Under the pieces are notes generated by a model. That model worked only from the letters and a program-made list of their open reading frames with translations. It did not search any database and was not told the DNA's origin. The translations under genes and the position numbers were made by a program. Shown one piece after another: positions 43,289-52,825 of a stretch of 64,000 nucleotides of DNA. The stretch's first letter is position 1. Each line of letters begins with the position of its first letter. Origin of the DNA: JAEUMD01 sp050246945. GTDB lineage: Bacteria > Pseudomonadota > Alphaproteobacteria > Rhizobiales > Hyphomicrobiaceae. The stretch lies in contig JBFWVC010000001.1 of the NCBI GenBank assembly GCA_050246945.1, forward strand, positions 186,001-250,000, in the 5' to 3' direction.

Positions 43289-44626
43289 GTGGCGCGTCGA
43301 TACCAGATAAGCGATTGGGCAAGTCCCAACGCGCTGGGGGTGCTGATCGCGTATGTCTTGGCCATCGGCGCGGCCGTCCTTGTCGTCGCGAACCTGGCGG
43401 AGAGAGATGCGCGAACGGCCATCCACGGTATCGAGGCGGTAGCAACCCTGCCGATCTTGGGGGAGTCGACGACGGCCAGCACGACTCCACGCGTACTGCG
43501 CTCCATTGCTGGCGAAACTCGTAACATGCCCGTCAGCGTCGAATCGGACGCCTTCCCGCATGCCCGTCCTGCACCGATGCTTTTCGAGCGACTAAGTCCC
43601 CAAGAAATCGCCGAGATGAAGAAGGAATCCGCGGAGCGGATCGTGGCCGACGACGCCACGCCTTGGCACCATGGCGACAGCCAGACATACAAGACGATGT
43701 GCGTGCGCCTGTGTGACGGCGCATACTTCCCCATCAGCTTTGCCACGACACGCCGCCACTTCGCGAAGGACGAAGCCCAATGCGCCGCGCGCTGTGGTTC
43801 CCCGGCTCGCTTGTTCGTCTTTCCCAACCCGGGCGGCAATCCTGATATGATGCGCGATCGTTCGGGACATTCGTATCTGGCGCTGCCGACCGCATTTCAG
43901 TACCGCCGGGGCCCCGTTTCAGGATGCTCTTGCAAGGCCGAGCCATGGGAACAGGCATCGCGTGAGCGCCACGAGCTTTACGCGCTGGAGGCAGAACTGG
44001 CTGGTGGCAAGGCGGTCGATACCGCTGAGCTGCTGGCACTCCGTCAGAAATTGGCAGATGCGGATGGCGTGGCGCTCTCTCGGAAAACGGCCGCCGGGAC
44101 GAACCTCTATCCATCGACGACGTTGGCGCTGCGCGATGAAAGCGATCACCAGGTCCGCGACGACATGAAGCCAGGCGTTGCCGATCAGGCCTGGCTCACC
44201 GAACCGATCGAGGCGCGCGCGTCGATTCCGCCGCTGACGATGGCAACGCGCGTTCCCGCACTCGTGTCCGCCCGCGTGACAAACCCCGAAACAGAAAACG
44301 CTGTACTCGACATGGTGGAGCAACTGCCACCCGGCACCTCCGCTGCAAAGCGCGCCGACGAATCTGCTGGTTCCGCCGAATTGCCACCCCTGCCGACGAA
44401 ATCCGATACAGAGCGGGCGGACGCTCAGTCCGCAACAAGCCTCACATCCGGGAGCCGCTCACAACGCGGCAAGACCGCAAGCCGCCAAGTCGTAAGAAGT
44501 CTGTCCGGGTCCACGCCCAAAGGAAATGGGCTTGCGGAGCAGACCATTTGGGGTGTCGGCCCGAATGCTTATGACGCGCCGCGCGGCACGTCGGCACGCG
44601 ATACGTTCGCGCGCAATTTCTTCTAA
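43289..44626 (+). CDS. DUF2865 protein with N-terminal membrane anchor (copy 1)
   Basis: The protein has 445 residues. A single hydrophobic segment (about 15-36, LGVLIAYVLAIGAAVLVVA) is a signal anchor. The DUF2865 domain (about 128-240) has MCVRLCDGAYFPISFATT, then DEAQCAARCGSPARLFVF and PVSGCSCKAEPW, with six conserved cysteines. A long low-complexity tail follows. DUF2865 is found in Hyphomicrobiales and has no known function; conserved cysteines suggest a disulphide-stabilised periplasmic domain. A shorter paralogue follows at 45072. Confidence 0.85.
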   Translation: MARRYQISDWASPNALGVLIAYVLAIGAAVLVVANLAERDARTAIHGIEAVATLPILGESTTASTTPRVLRSIAGETRNMPVSVESDAFPHARPAPMLFERLSPQEIAEMKKESAERIVADDATPWHHGDSQTYKTMCVRLCDGAYFPISFATTRRHFAKDEAQCAARCGSPARLFVFPNPGGNPDMMRDRSGHSYLALPTAFQYRRGPVSGCSCKAEPWEQASRERHELYALEAELAGGKAVDTAELLALRQKLADADGVALSRKTAAGTNLYPSTTLALRDESDHQVRDDMKPGVADQAWLTEPIEARASIPPLTMATRVPALVSARVTNPETENAVLDMVEQLPPGTSAAKRADESAGSAELPPLPTKSDTERADAQSATSLTSGSRSQRGKTASRQVVRSLSGSTPKGNGLAEQTIWGVGPNAYDAPRGTSARDTFARNFF

Positions 44627-45071
44627 AGCATGAGATCCAGTGTAGACTTAGGTGGGTTCATTGTGTTTCTCAAGCGGTGTGCCAACCCGGCAGGTGGACG
44701 GTACCGCACATAGCGCAGCTTTGTCCTTCAACGGCCCGCTCGATCTCGATCCATGTGGGCCACTGCAGAAAGGATCCAACTAAGTCTGATTGGCTCGATG
44801 TCAACGACTGTCAGACAATCGTGCGAACCGCTGCCATGTGGATTGCCCCAGGCCTGGATTCAGACTTTTTTTGCCATATGTGACGCATGATGCCCCGCGA
44901 AGTTCGCCGCCGGACGAGCCCGTCGAGCATGTTTAGCTGAAGTGCGTGGCGGTTCGGCGTGATAAACATGGTCGGAACAATAGACTGGATCACGTGCGCT
45001 GTTTGACGAAGCATGACCACGAATTCGATTCCGCAGCGTCTGCGCATCGACCGCGCCCATAGAGTTCTCCG
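44627..45071. other. Gap between the two DUF2865 genes
   Basis: The 445 bases hold no supported gene. There is one T-rich run near 44865 (ACTTTTTTTGCC) but no stem before it. The distance suggests the two paralogues are transcribed separately. Confidence 0.35.
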
Positions 45072-46010
45072 ATGCCGCTGATATGTCGCGTCTGCCTTCT
45101 TGCAGCACTTTTCTCGATGACTGTTGCCGGCCCCGCCTTTGCGCAGTCGTTCCTTGAGAAGTTGTTCGGAATAGGCACCTCGAAAGAAGAGCACACGCAA
45201 CTGCCGCCGCCAATGCCGAGCTATCGCGCGCCGATCCATATGCCGCAGCCGCGCGTGTTCTCGCGATCTGATGCAGAATCCCTGCCACAAGCCTCCGGCA
45301 CCGTCCGCACGGTCTGCGTACGCACGTGCGACGGCTACTACTTCCCCATCTCCAACAGCACAAGCGCGCGCAATCTGACTGCCGACAATGCCCGCTGCAA
45401 AGCCGCCTGCGGTGGCAGTTCGCGCCTGTTTTATAGCTCCGAGACGGGCGAACCCCATATGGCTTCGATGGTCGATCTGTCGGGTCGCCGCTACGACGAG
45501 TTGGACACTGCATTTGCTTACAGGAAGGCATTGCGTCCAGGCTGCAGCTGCCGTCCGCCGCCCTGGTCTTCGGCCGAACGCCTGCGCCATTTCAAATACG
45601 CCCTGGAGGAAGCACAGCGGGAAATGGCGACGGTTACGGCCAGTGACGTGGGGTTCGGCAGCGAGCCGAATTCTTTCTCGCATCATGCAGGCAGCGCCGG
45701 CGACGATGCCGGACGGGAAATTGAGGTCGTTGCAGCCGATGCGCCTGCACGCGTGGCGAATTCCGATGACCAACATCTGGTGCATGCGCCGAATGTGACG
45801 CCCGTGCGGCGCGAGGACGCCGCTTCGCCTCAACCGCGCGAGGACCAGCGTCAAGCGGTGCACAACCCGCGGCCTGCGGTCGCGCCGAGCCCGGTGTCAG
45901 CCGCACGAGATCGCTACTCGAATGCCGATTCCTCGCCGGGCATGGGCTTGGGAAGTCTGTTCGGCTTCGGAAAGCAGCAGAAGTACGTCTGGCCCGGGGA
46001 TGTCCGCTGA
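45072..46010 (+). CDS. DUF2865 secreted protein (copy 2)
   Basis: The protein has 312 residues. The signal peptide is VCLLAALFSMTVAGPAFAQ, cleaving near residue 25. The DUF2865 domain has VCVRTCDGYYFPISNSTS, then DNARCKAACGGSSRLFYS, AFAYRKALRPGCSCRPPPW and a final ERLRHFKYALEEAQ. The cysteine spacing matches copy 1 at 43289, so the two are paralogues with different anchors: a cleaved signal here and an uncleaved helix there. The tail is Pro/Ala/Asn-rich and ends in GLGSLFGFGKQQKYVWPGDV. Function unknown. Confidence 0.85.
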   Translation: MPLICRVCLLAALFSMTVAGPAFAQSFLEKLFGIGTSKEEHTQLPPPMPSYRAPIHMPQPRVFSRSDAESLPQASGTVRTVCVRTCDGYYFPISNSTSARNLTADNARCKAACGGSSRLFYSSETGEPHMASMVDLSGRRYDELDTAFAYRKALRPGCSCRPPPWSSAERLRHFKYALEEAQREMATVTASDVGFGSEPNSFSHHAGSAGDDAGREIEVVAADAPARVANSDDQHLVHAPNVTPVRREDAASPQPREDQRQAVHNPRPAVAPSPVSAARDRYSNADSSPGMGLGSLFGFGKQQKYVWPGDVR

Positions 46011-46043
46011 TCGCGCCAAGCGCTCAGAGCCCCATCCCTGCCT

Positions 46044-46631
46044 TCACCATGCGTTGCCGCCGTCAGCGGGACTCTGATCGTGGGCTTCCCATTCCGCACC
46101 GGACAGCGGGTATGCCTCCTCGACCACATATGGGCCGCCTCCCACCAGCGGCTTCGATGAATAGAGCACGAAGCGGCTGACCACGAACGGATCGCTGCGG
46201 AATCGACCATGGCGCGCCAGAAAGCGCGTCAGCGTCTCAATACGTGCCTTGTTGAGCCGGGCGATGGTCACATGCGGCTTGAAGTTCCGGCTCTCAGGCT
46301 TCATGCCTGCCGCCCGCGCAGCACGTTCGGTGGCGCGCGCGAGAGCATCGAGTTCCGAGCCTGCCGATACCCCTGCCCAGAGGGTGCGCGGCTCCCTGCC
46401 TCCGAACGTACCCAAACCGTCGAGACGCATCTCGAACGCATGAATTTCGATCGCGGAGAGAAAATCCGCCAGCTCCCGAGCCTGCCGGTTGTCGATGTCG
46501 CCGATGAACCGCAAAGTCAGGTGCAGGTTGTCGTTTTCGATCCAGCGTACGCCCGGCAGCGGCGCCTCCAGATCGTTGATGAGATCGCGGATGTCTTCAG
46601 GCAGCTCGATACCGACAAAGAGGCGAGGCAT
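46044..46631 (-). CDS. thpR: RNA 2',3'-cyclic phosphodiesterase (ThpR/LigT family)
   Basis: The protein has 195 residues from ATG at 46631 (MPRLFVGIELPEDIRDLI); longer in-frame starts lack conservation. It is a two-lobed 2H phosphoesterase with both HxT motifs: NLHLTLRFIGDI near residue 37 and FKPHVTIARLNKA near residue 125. It opens 2',3'-cyclic phosphates in RNA; in vitro homologues ligate tRNA halves. The cell role is unclear. It is convergent with the DUF2865 gene. Confidence 0.93.
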   Translation of the reverse strand: MPRLFVGIELPEDIRDLINDLEAPLPGVRWIENDNLHLTLRFIGDIDNRQARELADFLSAIEIHAFEMRLDGLGTFGGREPRTLWAGVSAGSELDALARATERAARAAGMKPESRNFKPHVTIARLNKARIETLTRFLARHGRFRSDPFVVSRFVLYSSKPLVGGGPYVVEEAYPLSGAEWEAHDQSPADGGNAW

Positions 46632-46863
46632 GGCACAAGACCTCCCGTGTTGAGGTCGCGATACGACTTGGTGATCCGGCTGTAGCCCGATCGCTTGAAA
46701 ACGAGGCAATCGAACTTCCAGCGAGGAACTCGGCCAGTCACTGACATGAGCCACCGCATCAGGTCCTTCAGCAACATTGACCCGATAAAGAGCCGAACTT
46801 GATCCCAACGGCGTTCACGCCAGTATTACAATAACCTGACAAGCCATGACAGCGCACAGGTTT

Positions 46864-47541
46864 TCAGCGACCGGCACTCTTTTCCGATCGGGCTTGCGCT
46901 GTCCGAACGCGCCCGATCAATTCCTCCACCTTGGGCAGTATCCGCTCCACGATGATGGCGATACCGCGGGCATTGGGATGCAGACCGTCCGCCAGGTTGA
47001 GCTTCGGGTCGGTCGCCACTCCATCGAGGAAGAAGGGGTAGAGGAGCACTCCGTGCTTGGCTGCAAGATCGGCAAAAACCGCATTGAACCGGTCGCGATA
47101 GTCGCTGCCCCAGTTTTCCGGAGAGCGCATCCCGGCGATCAGCACCGGCAATTTCCGCGCACCGAGCCGTGTCAGAATGCTGTCGAGATTGGCACGCGTG
47201 TCGCCGGGCGGCTGGCCGCGCAGTGCGTCGTTCGCGCCGAGCTCCAAGATCACCGCGTCGACGTCCTCGCCCACAGCCCAGTCGAATCGTACCAGCCCGG
47301 CTGCCGTCGTATCGCCCGAAACACCGGCGTTTATGACCTCGACATTGTAACCACGTGCGTTGAGCGCCATCTGCAACACGTCGGGAAAGGCCTGGCCCGG
47401 CTTCAGGCCGTAGCCGGCCGTAAGGCTGTCACCGAACGCGACGATGCGGATTTTCTCGTCCGAACCGGCATCGGCCTGGGCGCTGGTCAGGGACATGAGC
47501 ATCGCGAAAATCAGTCCGAGGTTGATGAAAGCGTGAACCAT
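46864..47541 (-). CDS. tesA: Periplasmic GDSL esterase / acyl-CoA thioesterase I (TesA-like arylesterase)
   Basis: The protein has 225 residues from ATG at 47541. The signal peptide is AFINLGLIFAMLMSLTSAQA. It is an SGNH hydrolase with block I FGDSLTAGYGL (Ser), block II NAGVSGDTTAAGL, block III LELGANDALRG (Asn) and block V DGLHPNARG (Asp-His). It hydrolyses thioesters and aryl esters in the periplasm. As in E. coli, it is divergent from an ABC transporter pair (ybbA-ybbP). Confidence 0.93.
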   Translation of the reverse strand: MVHAFINLGLIFAMLMSLTSAQADAGSDEKIRIVAFGDSLTAGYGLKPGQAFPDVLQMALNARGYNVEVINAGVSGDTTAAGLVRFDWAVGEDVDAVILELGANDALRGQPPGDTRANLDSILTRLGARKLPVLIAGMRSPENWGSDYRDRFNAVFADLAAKHGVLLYPFFLDGVATDPKLNLADGLHPNARGIAIIVERILPKVEELIGRVRTAQARSEKSAGR

Positions 47542-47720
47542 CCCTACGTGCGAGGTCTGGCCGATGGTGCGAGAGTGACAGCGACAAATCATGTATTGGC
47601 CCTGACCCGATGGTCACCTGATAACCTGGATTGTGTCTCGTATGGACGTAGTCCCCACGGCCCGGCCTCGCAACCCCGAAGGCAGCCCGCCTGGCTGATG
47701 CAAGACCACCTTTATCGACG

Positions 47721-48506
47721 ATGACGAGCAAAGTGAGCCCGATTTTGGCAGCACGAAAGAAACATGACGACGAGGCGGGCGGTGGTCCGAGCCGGAGCGC
47801 CTCACCCATCATCGACGTCTCCAATCTGGGACTGACGCTGACGAGCCGCGCAGGTGCTGTCGAGATTTTGCGCGATGTGACGCTCTCCGTCGCGCCTGGT
47901 CAGTCGGTCGCAATCGTTGGCCCGTCGGGCTCGGGCAAGACGTCGTTGCTGATGGTCATGGCCGGCCTGGAGCGCGCGACGTCGGGCCGCGTCGATGTCG
48001 TCGGCCAGGATTTCACCCGGCTGAGCGAGGATGAGCTTGCCGAGGCGCGCGGGCGCGACATTGGCATCGTTTTCCAGTCGTTTCATTTGGTACCGACTAT
48101 GACGGCAGTCGAGAACGTCGCCCTGCCGCTTGAGTTTGCGGGGCGATCCGACGCGATGACGGTCGCACACGGGCTGCTGGCTGAGGTGGGTCTTGCCGAG
48201 CGCGCGGAACACTTCCCGGCGGAGCTTTCGGGCGGCGAGCAGCAGCGCGTGGCGCTGGCGCGCGCTCTATCCGGGCACCCGCGCCTCATCCTCGCTGACG
48301 AGCCTACCGGCAATCTCGACGGCAAGACCGGCAGCCACGTGATTGAGCTGCTGTTCGGTCTGCACCGTCGTCTTGGCGCTACCCTTGTTCTCATCACGCA
48401 TGACGACGCTCTGGCTTCGAAGTGCGAGCGGATCGTGCGGATGGCCGATGGTTGCATCGTCGCTGATGAGATTCGAGACACTGCGAACAGGACCGCTGCC
48501 CAATGA
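47721..48506 (+). CDS. ybbA: ABC transporter ATP-binding protein (YbbA/LolD type)
   Basis: The protein has 261 residues. Walker A is IVGPSGSGKTSLLMVMAG near residue 75, the Q-loop is GIVFQSFHLVPTMTA, the signature is LSGGEQQRVALARAL and Walker B is PRLILADEPTGNLDG. It belongs to the MacB/LolD-like group that drives FtsX-like permeases. The permease starts within its last 4 bases. The extra N-terminal 30 residues are Ser/Arg-rich. With tesA divergent on the other side, it matches the ybbA-ybbP unit. Confidence 0.92.
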   Translation: MTSKVSPILAARKKHDDEAGGGPSRSASPIIDVSNLGLTLTSRAGAVEILRDVTLSVAPGQSVAIVGPSGSGKTSLLMVMAGLERATSGRVDVVGQDFTRLSEDELAEARGRDIGIVFQSFHLVPTMTAVENVALPLEFAGRSDAMTVAHGLLAEVGLAERAEHFPAELSGGEQQRVALARALSGHPRLILADEPTGNLDGKTGSHVIELLFGLHRRLGATLVLITHDDALASKCERIVRMADGCIVADEIRDTANRTAAQ

Positions 48507-51136
48507 GTACCGCCATGTCCGCATCAGCCGGCAGGTCTGGCCACGGTGCGCCGACCTCGCGTCAAAGACAGGCCATGAGCTTTGCCGATGTCGTGCGACT
48601 GGCGTGGCGCGAGATGCGCGGAGGCCTGTCGGGTTTCTACGTCTTCATCGCGTGCCTCGCGCTCGGCGTCATGGTCATCACGGCCGTTGGCGCGTTGTCG
48701 GATGCCCTGACTGCCGGCCTTTCTCGTCAGGGCGAGATGATCCTTGGCGGTGACGTTACCGTGTCGCGCACCCACATGCGGGCGAGCGCGACGGAGCTTT
48801 CCTGGCTGCAAGCGCGCGGACACGTCAGCGAGACGGCAACGCTGCGCACGATGGCACGAACGTTGGACAATGGCGAACAGGCGCTGGTCGAACTGAAGGG
48901 CGTCGATGCCGCCTACCCCCTCGTCGGCGAGGTGCGGCTGAAGGGTGAAGCCCGTCTCGATGAAGCGCTGGACGCGAACGTGCAATCTGTGCCCGGGGCC
49001 GCCGTCGAACCGATCCTGCTGCAGCGCCTCGGCTTGAGGATAGGCGATCGCTTCCGCTTGGGTGACATCGAGGTTCGAGCAACGGCGGCCATTCTCTCCG
49101 AACCCGACAGCCTGTCGGATCGCCTGACGTTCGGCCCTCGCATCTTCGTCTCGAAGGAAACACTCGAGAAGACCGGCCTCGTCAAGCCCGGTTCGCTGGT
49201 CAATTGGCGCTATGCAGTCAGACTGGGTGCCGATGGCGGCGGTACGGTGAAGCAGGAATCCGCGGCGCTCGAGGGATTTGTCGAAGCGATCAAGCGCGAT
49301 CTGCCGGAGGCGGGATTCACCGTGCGCGACAAGCGTGATCCGCGCCCCCGCGTCAGGCGCACGCTTGAGAGGCTGCAGCAGTTTCTCACACTCATCGGAC
49401 TGACCGCCCTGCTCATCGGAGGTGTCGGCGTTGCCAACGCCGTGCAGACCTTTGTCGACCGCCGCCGCAAGGTGATCGCCACGATGAAGAGCCTCGGTGC
49501 ACCGCAGCGCGTCGTCTTCCAGGTCTTTCTCGTGCAGATCGCCATTGTGGCGATGATCGGCATCGCGATCGGCCTCGCGCTCGGGCTCGTCGTACCCGTC
49601 ACGCTGCATTCGCTCTATGCCGACGTACTGCCCTTCGAGACGCACCTGTCCATCACACCATGGAGTATTGCGGCGGCGGCGATCTACGGCCTGTTGGTGG
49701 CGCTGTTGTTTGCATTGTGGCCGTTGGGCCAGGCCGAGCTGGTGCCGCCTGCCGTGCTCTTCCGCGATGCCGTTGTCGAGCGTCGTGGCTGGCCGCGCCC
49801 GCACCTGGTCGCCTTGCTCGCGCTCGTCGGGATACTGCTCGTGTCGTTCGTCGTTCTGACGTCCGACTCCAAGCGGATCGCTATGTATTTCGTCGGCGGA
49901 CTGGTGCTCGTATTTGCGCTCTTCTGGTCGCTGGGTGGTGCCGTTACCGGGCTTGCCCGACGCGTGCCTCGTCCCGCATGGCCCGAGCTCGCCGTCGCGC
50001 TCGCCAATCTCGGCGCACCGGGCGGACTGACGCGTTCCGTCGTGCTTTCGCTGGGAGCCGGCCTGTCGCTGCTGGTCGCGGTCGCGCTGGCGGACGCCTC
50101 TCTGGTACGCGAGATTTCCAGCCGCCTGCCTGAGAATTCACCCAACTATTTCCTGCTCGATATCCCCAAGGAGGAGTATCCAAATGTCGTGGAAATCGTG
50201 AAGGGCACCGCGCCGAAGGCACAGATGGTGCGCGCGCCGATGCTGCGTGGCCGTCTGGTATCGCTGGGCGGCCGGCCGGTGGAAGCCATCAAGGCGCCGC
50301 CCGAAGCGGAATGGGTGCTGCGCGGCGACCGTGGGCTGACGTATTCGGATGAGGTTCCCGAAGGTTCCACCGTCACCAAGGGCACGTGGTGGGGCAAGAA
50401 TTACACAGGCGAACCACTCGTGTCGTTTGAAGAGGAGCTGGCCAATCAGCTGGGCGTTGGCATCGGCGACATGGTTACTGTCAACGTTCTCGGCCGCAAC
50501 ATCACCGCGCGCATCGCCAATCTGCGTGAGGTGAACTGGGAGAGCTTGGCCATCAACTTCGTCATGGTCTTCTCACCCAACACTCTGGCCGGCGCGCCGC
50601 ATAACGTTCTGGCGACTGTCACACTGCCGAAGACCTCGACGCTTGCCGAGGAAGCGGATGTTGCCCGAGCCATTGGCCGCGCCTACCCCACCGTGACCGC
50701 AATCCGCGTCAAGGACGCCATCAACGCATTCGGCGCAGTGTTCGGCAAAGTGATGGCGGCGGTTCGGGTGGCAGGTTCGGTCACACTGGTGGCCGGTGCC
50801 CTGGTTCTGGCCGGAGCGCTGGCCACCGCGCAGCGCCGCCGAATCCTCGAAGCGGTAATATTGAAAGCGATTGGTGCGACGCGGAGGCGGATTCTGACGG
50901 CCCACATCTTGGAATATCTGCTGATCGCCGCCGCGACGGCAGGCTTCGCCGTCGCATTCGGCGCGCTGTCCGCCTGGATTGCCCTGGAAAACGTCATGGA
51001 CGTCGCGTTTACGTTTTCGTGGGGCGCGGTTGCCTTGGCGCTCGGGCTGGCGACCGGTCTCGTCGTTCTGTTCGGCGGCCTCGGCACCCTCCAGGTGCTT
51101 CGCGCCCGCCCGGTACCCTATTTGCGATCTGATTGA
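48503..51136 (+). CDS. ybbP: FtsX-domain ABC transporter permease (YbbP-like)
   Basis: The protein has 877 residues. An early helix (GGLSGFYVFIACLALGVMVI) is followed by a large periplasmic domain. Membrane clusters are near QFLTLIGLTALLIGGVGVA, LVALLALVGILLVSFVVL and the last 300 residues with VAGALVLAGALATAQRRRIL. It has two FtsX repeats and about ten helices, like E. coli YbbP. It is thought to work with YbbA and TesA on envelope lipids or esters, though the substrate is not established. Its start overlaps ybbA by 4 bases. Confidence 0.92.
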   Translation: MSTAMSASAGRSGHGAPTSRQRQAMSFADVVRLAWREMRGGLSGFYVFIACLALGVMVITAVGALSDALTAGLSRQGEMILGGDVTVSRTHMRASATELSWLQARGHVSETATLRTMARTLDNGEQALVELKGVDAAYPLVGEVRLKGEARLDEALDANVQSVPGAAVEPILLQRLGLRIGDRFRLGDIEVRATAAILSEPDSLSDRLTFGPRIFVSKETLEKTGLVKPGSLVNWRYAVRLGADGGGTVKQESAALEGFVEAIKRDLPEAGFTVRDKRDPRPRVRRTLERLQQFLTLIGLTALLIGGVGVANAVQTFVDRRRKVIATMKSLGAPQRVVFQVFLVQIAIVAMIGIAIGLALGLVVPVTLHSLYADVLPFETHLSITPWSIAAAAIYGLLVALLFALWPLGQAELVPPAVLFRDAVVERRGWPRPHLVALLALVGILLVSFVVLTSDSKRIAMYFVGGLVLVFALFWSLGGAVTGLARRVPRPAWPELAVALANLGAPGGLTRSVVLSLGAGLSLLVAVALADASLVREISSRLPENSPNYFLLDIPKEEYPNVVEIVKGTAPKAQMVRAPMLRGRLVSLGGRPVEAIKAPPEAEWVLRGDRGLTYSDEVPEGSTVTKGTWWGKNYTGEPLVSFEEELANQLGVGIGDMVTVNVLGRNITARIANLREVNWESLAINFVMVFSPNTLAGAPHNVLATVTLPKTSTLAEEADVARAIGRAYPTVTAIRVKDAINAFGAVFGKVMAAVRVAGSVTLVAGALVLAGALATAQRRRILEAVILKAIGATRRRILTAHILEYLLIAAATAGFAVAFGALSAWIALENVMDVAFTFSWGAVALALGLATGLVVLFGGLGTLQVLRARPVPYLRSD

Positions 51137-51305
51137 CCGGTCACGGTAAGGGGCGGGTTGAACCGAAGTTGTTGTAATTCCGGGAAAACCAAATAGGTGC
51201 GGACGGATCGGAATTTTCGTCGGATCACTTGAAAGGCGGCACGACGACCTTCATATTCCTTGATGTAATTCCGGATACTGAACCGGCTGAAAGGGAAAAT
51301 CTAAT

Positions 51306-52103
51306 ATGGCTCAATATGATAGGTTCGCACGCCCCGGTGGCTCCGCCACTCGCGAGGTGGGGCGCATCGACGAGGGCCTCCGCGCGTTCATGCTCGGCGT
51401 CTACAACTATATGGCACTCGCCGTGGCTCTCTCCGGTGTGGTGGCTTACGTGCTCTACACCCAGATGATCACGAACGACCCGGCTATGGCCGCACAATCG
51501 GCCACAGGAGCGGCACTTGCGCTCAAATCAGGAATGTACGTTACGCCGCTTGGCAAAGCGATCCTGGTATCGCCGCTGAAGTGGGTCTTTGCGCTGCTGC
51601 CGCTCGGCTTCGTGCTGTTCCTTTCGTTTGCGCGGACAAGCGCTTCCACCGCACAGCTGGTCTTCTGGGCCTTTGCGGTAGCGATGGGCATCTCGCTGTC
51701 GTCGATCTTCGTGATCTTTAAGCTTGGCTCGATCTACCAGATGTTCTTCGTCACGGCCGCCGCATTCGGTGCGCTGAGCCTCTATGGCTATTCCACGAAG
51801 AAGGATCTTTCGGCGTGGGGATCGTTCCTGATTATGGGCGTTGTGGGTATCATCGTCGCCATGATCGTGAACATCTTCCTTGCTTCGAGCGCGCTTCACT
51901 TCGCGATCTCGGTGATTGGCCTGCTCGTGTTCGCTGGCCTCACGGCTTATGACACACAGCGCCTGAAGGATGAATACGCGATGGTTGCGGGCGACGGCGA
52001 GGCGGTGAAACGTGCATCGATTTTCGGTGCGCTGAGCCTGTATCTCGACTTCGTCAACATGTTCCAGTTCATGCTGTCGCTGTTCGGCAGCCAGAACGAG
52101 TAA
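51306..52103 (+). CDS. Bax inhibitor-1 family membrane protein (YbhL/TMBIM)
   Basis: The protein has 265 residues. Seven hydrophobic spans follow a hydrophilic N-terminus with EVGRIDEGLRAFMLGVYNYM, the typical start. It has LVFWAFAVAMGISLSSIF, FLIMGVVGIIVAMIVNIF and VFAGLTAYDTQRLKDEY, the di-aspartate pH-sensor region, then FGALSLYLDFVNMFQFMLSL. Members leak calcium or protons in other systems; the bacterial role is not clear. A hairpin follows the stop. Confidence 0.94.
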   Translation: MAQYDRFARPGGSATREVGRIDEGLRAFMLGVYNYMALAVALSGVVAYVLYTQMITNDPAMAAQSATGAALALKSGMYVTPLGKAILVSPLKWVFALLPLGFVLFLSFARTSASTAQLVFWAFAVAMGISLSSIFVIFKLGSIYQMFFVTAAAFGALSLYGYSTKKDLSAWGSFLIMGVVGIIVAMIVNIFLASSALHFAISVIGLLVFAGLTAYDTQRLKDEYAMVAGDGEAVKRASIFGALSLYLDFVNMFQFMLSLFGSQNE

Positions 52104-52133
52104 TGATCGTCCTAAAGCCTTGATGATACCCTC

Positions 52134-52165
52134 GGGGCCCCGCTAATGCGGGGCCCCTTGCGTTC
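52134..52165 (+). terminator. Probable terminator after the Bax-inhibitor gene
   Basis: GGGGCCCCGC (52134-52143) pairs with GCGGGGCCCC (52148-52157) around TAAT. The tail TTGCGTTC is only partly T-rich, so efficiency is uncertain. It lies 31 bases after the stop. Confidence 0.6.
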
Positions 52166-52399
52166 TGCATGGCGCGCAAAAGTGTGCAGCGGTTTTGCGT
52201 GAAGACATGCTCAAAACAATACGTTGGATCGTGTAGGTGGTTCCATGAAACGTCCGCGAGATCCAACATCTGATCGCGGCGGGCTGGGCCAAAGCCACGG
52301 CTGCCTGAGTGCGTGAGCCACCGACAGCCAGACTGCACTGCTTCTTATGCGGCAACGCGGCAAGCAGTGGATGAAACGCGCCGCCGTGTGAACCAAACC

Positions 52400-52825
52400 C
52401 TACCCCGTCACCAGCTTCAGCGACCGGTCCAGTACTGCAAGCACGCGGCGCAGGTCGGGGCCGCGCTTGAGAATGAGGCCACTCGCCGCCACCACCGCAT
52501 ACATGCCCTGCCGCCGCGCCAGCCGCGGCGTCTTTTCGATGCGGTAGATCGGACATTCGCTCGAGCGGCGGAAAATGGAGAACACGGCCGTATCCCGCCC
52601 CATGTCGATGGCATAATCCCGCCATTCGCCACTGGCGACAAAACGTCCGTAGATCCTCAAAATCTCGTTGAGCTCCCACCGATTGAACGTTGCATTCGCG
52701 CTCGTTTCGCGCCCTGCGCCGCCGGTTTGGGAAGTGTTTTGACCCGGGGTGCCGGAGGCGGCACCGCGCGTCGAGCGCCCCGCCAGAACCGGGCGGAGAT
52801 CGATTATCGGCTCGGATTCGCTCAA
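52400..52825 (-). CDS. DUF2794 protein
   Basis: The protein has 141 residues. After a low-complexity Gly/Thr/Ser N-terminus, the DUF2794 domain runs from about residue 45: TFNRWELNEILRIYGRFVAS, GEWRDYAIDMGRDTAVFSIF, then YRIEKTPRLARRQGMYAVV and LKRGPDLRRVLAVLDRSLKL. It is a small cytoplasmic protein found across Hyphomicrobiales with no known function. It stands alone, convergent with the Bax-inhibitor gene. Confidence 0.9.
   Translation of the reverse strand: MSESEPIIDLRPVLAGRSTRGAASGTPGQNTSQTGGAGRETSANATFNRWELNEILRIYGRFVASGEWRDYAIDMGRDTAVFSIFRRSSECPIYRIEKTPRLARRQGMYAVVAASGLILKRGPDLRRVLAVLDRSLKLVTG

Noticed and set aside
45001..45071. Coding extension upstream of the second DUF2865 gene
   Set aside because: No start codon gives a better signal peptide than the ATG at 45072.
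48524..49804. 426-codon open frame antisense to the FtsX-like permease
   Set aside because: Charged, Arg/Gln/His-rich composition typical of a GC-driven shadow. The plus-strand permease has clear membrane repeats.
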